Below, piece after piece: positions 60,853 through 64,000 of a DNA stretch of 64,000 nucleotides (the first letter of the stretch is position 1; each line of letters opens with the position of its first letter). Source of the stretch: Paracoccus maritimus (GTDB taxonomy: Bacteria > Pseudomonadota > Alphaproteobacteria > Rhodobacterales > Rhodobacteraceae); contig NZ_JANAVZ010000009.1 in NCBI RefSeq assembly GCF_025195095.1, forward strand, positions 87,516-151,515, given 5' to 3'. The notes under the pieces are model-generated. The model did no database searches. It was not told where the DNA came from and saw nothing but the letters and a program-made list of their open reading frames with translations. The position numbers and the translations under genes are program-made.

Positions 60853-61206
60853 ATGATCCGCATCATTCGAGAGATTTCGGCCACGGTGAAGATGGCCAAC
60901 GACATCGCCGCCCAGTCGGGCGACGGGCCCCGCTGGACGCTGTTCCTGACCAATCGCAGCTTCATCGCCCAGGTCGTGGCGCTGATCTTCGCGCTGCTGG
61001 CGATCTTCGGTGTCTTCCTGCCGATCGATGCGGCTGACGTGGCCGAGATCATCGGTCTCGCTGGCTACCTGCTGGCGCAGGGCTGGTCGCTTTGGGAGCG
61101 GCTGCGCGGCAAGACCCGCGCGGTCTGGAACGGCGACCAGGCGCGCAAGGCCGTCGAGGAAGCCGACGCCCTCAGCAAGGCGCTGCGCGATGCAGGGGCG
61201 CGGTGA
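60853..61206 (+). CDS. Holin-like membrane protein
   Basis: The 117-residue protein has two membrane segments (about 37-55, FIAQVVALIFALLAIFGVF, and 62-80, VAEIIGLAGYLLAQGW) and a charged C-terminus. A strong AAGGAG overlaps the endolysin stop. Two-TM proteins next to lysozyme are usually holins, setting the time of lysis. The family is not certain. Confidence 0.7.
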   Translation: MIRIIREISATVKMANDIAAQSGDGPRWTLFLTNRSFIAQVVALIFALLAIFGVFLPIDAADVAEIIGLAGYLLAQGWSLWERLRGKTRAVWNGDQARKAVEEADALSKALRDAGAR

Positions 61207-61660
61207 GGCAGCGCAAGATCAGGCCGAATTGCTGGGAGCTGATCGGCCGAAAGCGCGCAGGCCGGATCCTGTGTACGTGATGGAGGCCGGGAAGCGGCCT
61301 GACTGCGCTGCGGCTTGGCGCGTGCAGCAAGTCAAAAGAGCAGCGTTCGGTCGCGCAGCAGCGAGACCAAAGCTGGTCTCGCTCCGAGGGCCGGACTCTG
61401 GACCTTCGCTGTTGCCGCGAGACCATCGGGCCCCCCCACGAAGCAGACCTTGGACACCCCGCGGACGACCGCGGCACCGCACCAAGCTTAGCGGGTGGGG
61501 AGTAGATCTTCGCTGTGCTACGTTTGGACGTGTTGATGGCAAAAAGTGGGGAGTTTCGTCACTGAGCGTCCAATGCAACCAAGCGAGGAAATGACTGGGG
61601 CCCGAAACTTCAGCACACGTCTACTTGTTGCGGGGCTGTAGGTCGTCTAGCTTCACCAGC
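61207..61660. other. Non-coding gap between the lysis genes and DarTG
   Basis: No convincing gene is seen. The stretch starts with a small hairpin, GGCCG then CGGCC around 61284-61298, and contains a perfect 10-bp inverted repeat at 61360-61383. GC falls along it toward the DarTG pair. It may hold the promoter of darT. Confidence 0.5.
61360..61383. repeat. Perfect 10-bp inverted repeat with 4-base loop
   Basis: AGCGAGACCA (61360-61369), loop AAGC and TGGTCTCGCT (61374-61383) form a perfect hairpin ~280 bases upstream of darT. There is no T-tract, so it is not a plain terminator. A protein-binding site or an element boundary are possible. Confidence 0.5.
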
Positions 61661-62296
61661 ATGTCGGCTGAACTTCTCAACCCTCTCAAAGCACTGATCT
61701 TCAGAATTGTCCACAGGGACAATATCGGTCAGGTGCTCCAAGCAGGCTGCCATTGCCGTAGTGCAGCGGCGGTACAGTCAGGCTACGTGGAGATCGGCAA
61801 CCAAGAGTTGATCCAGCGGCGGACACATCGCGTCGTTCCTTGTGTGCCTGGCGGAACGCTGAGCGACTACGTACCGTTTTATTTCACGCCATACACGCCG
61901 ATGCTCTACAATATCAAGACTGGCTATGGCGTCCCGCAGAAGCCATTAAAAGATATTGTAATTCTTGTCTCCTCTCTGCATAGGCTGAGACACCAAAACA
62001 TCCCGTTCGTGTTCAGCGACAGGCACGCCTATCTCAGAACCGCGCAGTTCTCGAATGACCTGAATGATCTCGACAGGATCATTTGGTCTGTGCTTCAAGC
62101 GCGGGACTTCAAGCGCGACGACATAGATAAGTTCGAAAAGTACCAAGCAGAGGCTTTGGTACACCAGCATGTTCCGGTCAGCGCGCTGTTCGGAATGGTA
62201 TGCTATGATCACGAAACACGCGATCAGGTTAGTCAGTTGGCTGTCCATCACGGTACCGCCGTCGAGATCGTCACACAAAGAAGCTGGTTCCTATGA
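61661..62296 (+). CDS. darT: DarT-type DNA ADP-ribosyltransferase toxin
   Basis: DarT uses NAD to ADP-ribosylate thymidine in single-stranded DNA, blocking replication. The 211-residue protein has family motifs: LIFRIVHRDNIGQVLQAG in the N-terminal NAD-binding part, YVPFYFTPYTPMLY (~70-83), and QAEALV with the probable catalytic Glu at ~164. ATG at 61661 is the start giving the conserved N-terminus; the frame is open a little further upstream. Its stop overlaps the DarG start. Lower GC than the phage genes to the left suggests separate acquisition. Confidence 0.9.
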   Translation: MSAELLNPLKALIFRIVHRDNIGQVLQAGCHCRSAAAVQSGYVEIGNQELIQRRTHRVVPCVPGGTLSDYVPFYFTPYTPMLYNIKTGYGVPQKPLKDIVILVSSLHRLRHQNIPFVFSDRHAYLRTAQFSNDLNDLDRIIWSVLQARDFKRDDIDKFEKYQAEALVHQHVPVSALFGMVCYDHETRDQVSQLAVHHGTAVEIVTQRSWFL

Positions 62297-63366
62297 TGCT
62301 CGAGTTCACCGAAGGAAATCTGCTGGAAGCCGACGCGGAGGCGCTCGTCAACACGGTCAATACCGTTGGCGTGATGGGCAAGGGGGTGGCCCTTATGTTT
62401 AAGGAGGCGTTCCCCGAGAACTTCAAGGAATATGAAGCAGCTTGCCGCGCGAAGGAGTTGCAGGTCGGAAAGATGTTCGTGACGCGCCGGGACTCGTTTC
62501 TCGGACCGAAATGGATCATCAATTTCCCGACGAAGGCGCACTGGCGTTACCCGTCTAGGATGGAATGGGTTGAACGCGGGCTGGACGATCTCAAGGCCGT
62601 GATACTGAGCAACGAAATTCGTTCCATAGCGATACCGCCGCTTGGAGCTGGCAACGGAGGGCTCGAATGGACTGAGGTCAGGGAACTGATTGTCGAGAAG
62701 TTTCAGGATTTGAAGAACGTTCAGATCCTTATCTACGAGCCAACTAAGAAGTACCAGAATGTCGCTAAGCGAACCGGCGTCGAGAAGCTGACTGCCGCCC
62801 GCGCATCTATAGCGGAGTTGATTCGGATGTATTCGATCCTAGGCATCGAATGCTCTCTACTTGAGGTCCAGAAGCTCGGCTATTTCCTTGAGCGTTTCAA
62901 TCGCAAGCTGTCGCTTCCGGAGTTTGAGTTCGATTTTTCCGCCAACAAGTTCGGCCCATATTCGGACAAGCTCAAACACATGCTTAACGGGCTCGATGGC
63001 AGCTATCTGCATTGCGATAAGCGGCTGTCAGATGCAGGTCCTTTTGAACCGATCCGTTTTGACGAATCGAAGCGCGATGTGGTCACGCTTTTCATGAGGA
63101 CGGAAGGCAAATGTCATTTGCCAGCCGTTGAGGCGACCTCGGCTCTCATTGATGGCTTCGAGTCGCCGATGAGCATGGAATTGCTCGCCACGGTTGACTG
63201 GCTTATTGTTGAGATGGAGGCGGAGCCAAGTGTTCCAGGCATTCGAGAAAAGCTTCGGGCATGGCCAGGGGGACAGGCATCGGCGGATCGCAAGCTAGGT
63301 TTGTTCGAGGATCGCATCATCGACATCGGTCTCGATGCGCTCAAGCAGGCGGCTCTTATTCCTTGA
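62293..63366 (+). CDS. darG: DarG-type macrodomain antitoxin
   Basis: DarG reverses DarT by removing ADP-ribose from DNA with its macrodomain and also binds DarT through its C-terminal part. The 357-residue protein has the macrodomain (1-~155): FTEGNLLEADAEALVNTVNT and VGVMGKGVALMFK at the ADP-ribose site, IPPLGAGNGGLEW as the second loop. A C-terminal DarT-binding-like domain (~165-357) with LLEVQKLGYFLERF follows. ATG at 62293 overlaps the DarT stop (ATGA); 62296 is an alternative. The operon order toxin-antitoxin is typical. Confidence 0.9.
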   Translation: MMLEFTEGNLLEADAEALVNTVNTVGVMGKGVALMFKEAFPENFKEYEAACRAKELQVGKMFVTRRDSFLGPKWIINFPTKAHWRYPSRMEWVERGLDDLKAVILSNEIRSIAIPPLGAGNGGLEWTEVRELIVEKFQDLKNVQILIYEPTKKYQNVAKRTGVEKLTAARASIAELIRMYSILGIECSLLEVQKLGYFLERFNRKLSLPEFEFDFSANKFGPYSDKLKHMLNGLDGSYLHCDKRLSDAGPFEPIRFDESKRDVVTLFMRTEGKCHLPAVEATSALIDGFESPMSMELLATVDWLIVEMEAEPSVPGIREKLRAWPGGQASADRKLGLFEDRIIDIGLDALKQAALIP

Positions 63367-63600
63367 AAAGTGAGCTGCTGTAAAACCAGTCCCGTGAAGT
63401 GACGTCACAGCCTCGACCGGGTCCGGCCATTAGCTATGCGAAGTGTGAATGATTGCTCTGGGCCGAACATTTCACGCGCTCTTGCAGCGACCGCAAACAG
63501 CTGCAACCTCTCACAAGGTGATGAGGGCGCTATGACCTGACCGCCTGACCTCGGCTAAACGCACTTTGGGCGACGAATCCGAACGCGGATCAGAGTCAGC

Positions 63601-63861
63601 TTATGGTGCAGTGAATGGTATCTGTATCAGCACCGCGCCGGCGGCCAACTCGGCCTGTACTTCCTCTCGCGCCCGCAGTTCGTCGAGGCTGGTCGGCTCT
63701 ACATACTGCATATCCTCGAACCAGAGCCTCAGGGCTTCATCGGCAGTTCTATAGATTCCCGAAAACTCATCGCTTGCAGCGATGCACCCAGGAAGATCCG
63801 GAAAGGTCATGCCGAAAGCCTGAGCTTCAAACTGATGCACCACGGCAATGAAGTACTTTAT
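63601..63861 (-). pseudogene. HicB-family antitoxin-like gene with a lost start codon
   Basis: About 85 codons read as a HicB antitoxin: KYFIAVVHQFEAQAFGMTF, PDLPGCIAASDE, YRTADEALRLWFED, PTSLDELRAREEVQAELAAG. The expected Met before KYFIAVVH is ATA at 63861-63859. An in-frame GTG a few codons later would skip conserved residues. No HicA toxin is seen upstream on this strand to the window edge. It is probably a decayed or orphan antitoxin. Confidence 0.6.
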
Positions 63862-64000
63862 GGATTCACCCGTCTGCGACGTATGCCTCCGGGGAGGGCC
63901 GCCTGAGCACGGGATTGGATTTCAGCTAAGAGCCTGAAGCTATGGCAGACCATAGCATCATGTCCCAGGTAGAGGTTCTCTCGGTCACGGATACAGGCCG

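Larger units (their letters stand above)
51286..63366. mobile_element. Degraded prophage at tRNA-Cys
   Basis: The left boundary is set by the tRNA-Cys and the integrase gene. From here to at least the DarTG pair the genes are phage-type and their GC content and codon use differ from the host. Integrase, excisionase-like protein, MT-A70 methylase, HNH nuclease, DUF2303 fragment, tail-gene fragments, fibre proteins, endolysin and holin are present. No terminase, portal, capsid, tape-measure or repressor gene is. No second copy of tRNA-Cys sequence was seen by eye in the window, so the right end is unresolved and may lie beyond 64,000. Confidence 0.75.

Noticed and set aside
51286..64000. A duplicated tRNA-Cys fragment marking the right prophage end.
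   Set aside because: Reading through the right end by eye found no stretch matching the tRNA or its flank, so no att pair is claimed.
63862..64000. A short - strand frame before the HicB-like gene, as a possible HicA toxin.
   Set aside because: Its ~30 residues (Arg-rich, no GxHxxF-type HicA motif) do not resemble HicA, and it ends just inside the expected HicB start.

Overview
The window looks like a chromosome segment from a Paracoccus-like member of the Rhodobacteraceae (Alphaproteobacteria). It is GC-rich, and its proteins read as Rhodobacteraceae versions of their families. The strongest pointer is a cytochrome c550-type gene directly upstream of a cytochrome aa3 subunit I gene, the cycA-ctaDII arrangement known from Paracoccus denitrificans. 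Species cannot be named from the sequence alone.

Bases 1-17,200 are core housekeeping. On the + strand are the tail of a gene, argJ, mutT and a 42-residue small protein. On the - strand is the rimP-nusA-ylxR-infB operon, with a terminator-like hairpin in its leader. Then come a putative glycosyltransferase, a YcjX/YcjF-like pair, hrpB (carrying a GC palindrome inside its frame) and valS. Bases 17,200-22,050 hold a tightly overlapping operon of two GSTs, two VOC (glyoxalase-fold) proteins, an exported alpha/beta hydrolase and a tandem DUF1428 protein. It diverges from an HxlR regulator with the cysteine position used by thiol-sensing relatives. Bases 22,050-27,840 hold an Lrp regulator opposite a type III PLP decarboxylase, a DUF2235 hydrolase, metF opposite metR with a palindromic operator, and an inositol-phosphatase gene.

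Bases 27,840-29,760 look accessory: a Bcr/CflA-type drug exporter with a LacI-style operator, followed in frame by the broken C-terminus of a LysR regulator. A peptide-type ABC importer lacking a binding protein, and a short-chain dehydrogenase, come next. Bases 33,930-41,450 form a serine-cycle island: glycerate 2-kinase, malyl-CoA lyase and an atypical LuxR-type regulator on the - strand, then serine-glyoxylate aminotransferase, malate-CoA ligase (two subunits) and hydroxypyruvate reductase on the + strand. Together these convert glyoxylate and serine through hydroxypyruvate, glycerate and malyl-CoA, and imply one-carbon assimilation or glyoxylate handling. tRNA-Leu(GAG), lipB, cycA, ctaD, DUF2244, guaB, a FadL-like porin, an ATPase, metA and ppk2 follow.

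From tRNA-Cys at 51.2 kb to at least 63.4 kb lies a degraded prophage. It keeps integrase, excisionase-like protein, MT-A70 methylase, HNH nuclease, a decapitated DUF2303 gene, two fused tail-gene remnants, tail fibre genes, a SAR-type endolysin and a holin-like protein. No terminase, portal, capsid or tape-measure gene is present. Its right part carries a complete, lower-GC DarT-DarG toxin-antitoxin (phage defence) pair, followed by a HicB-like antitoxin whose expected start codon reads ATA. DarTG is a known system; its setting in this collapsed prophage is the most noteworthy thing in the window. I did not find an unmistakably new multi-gene system.
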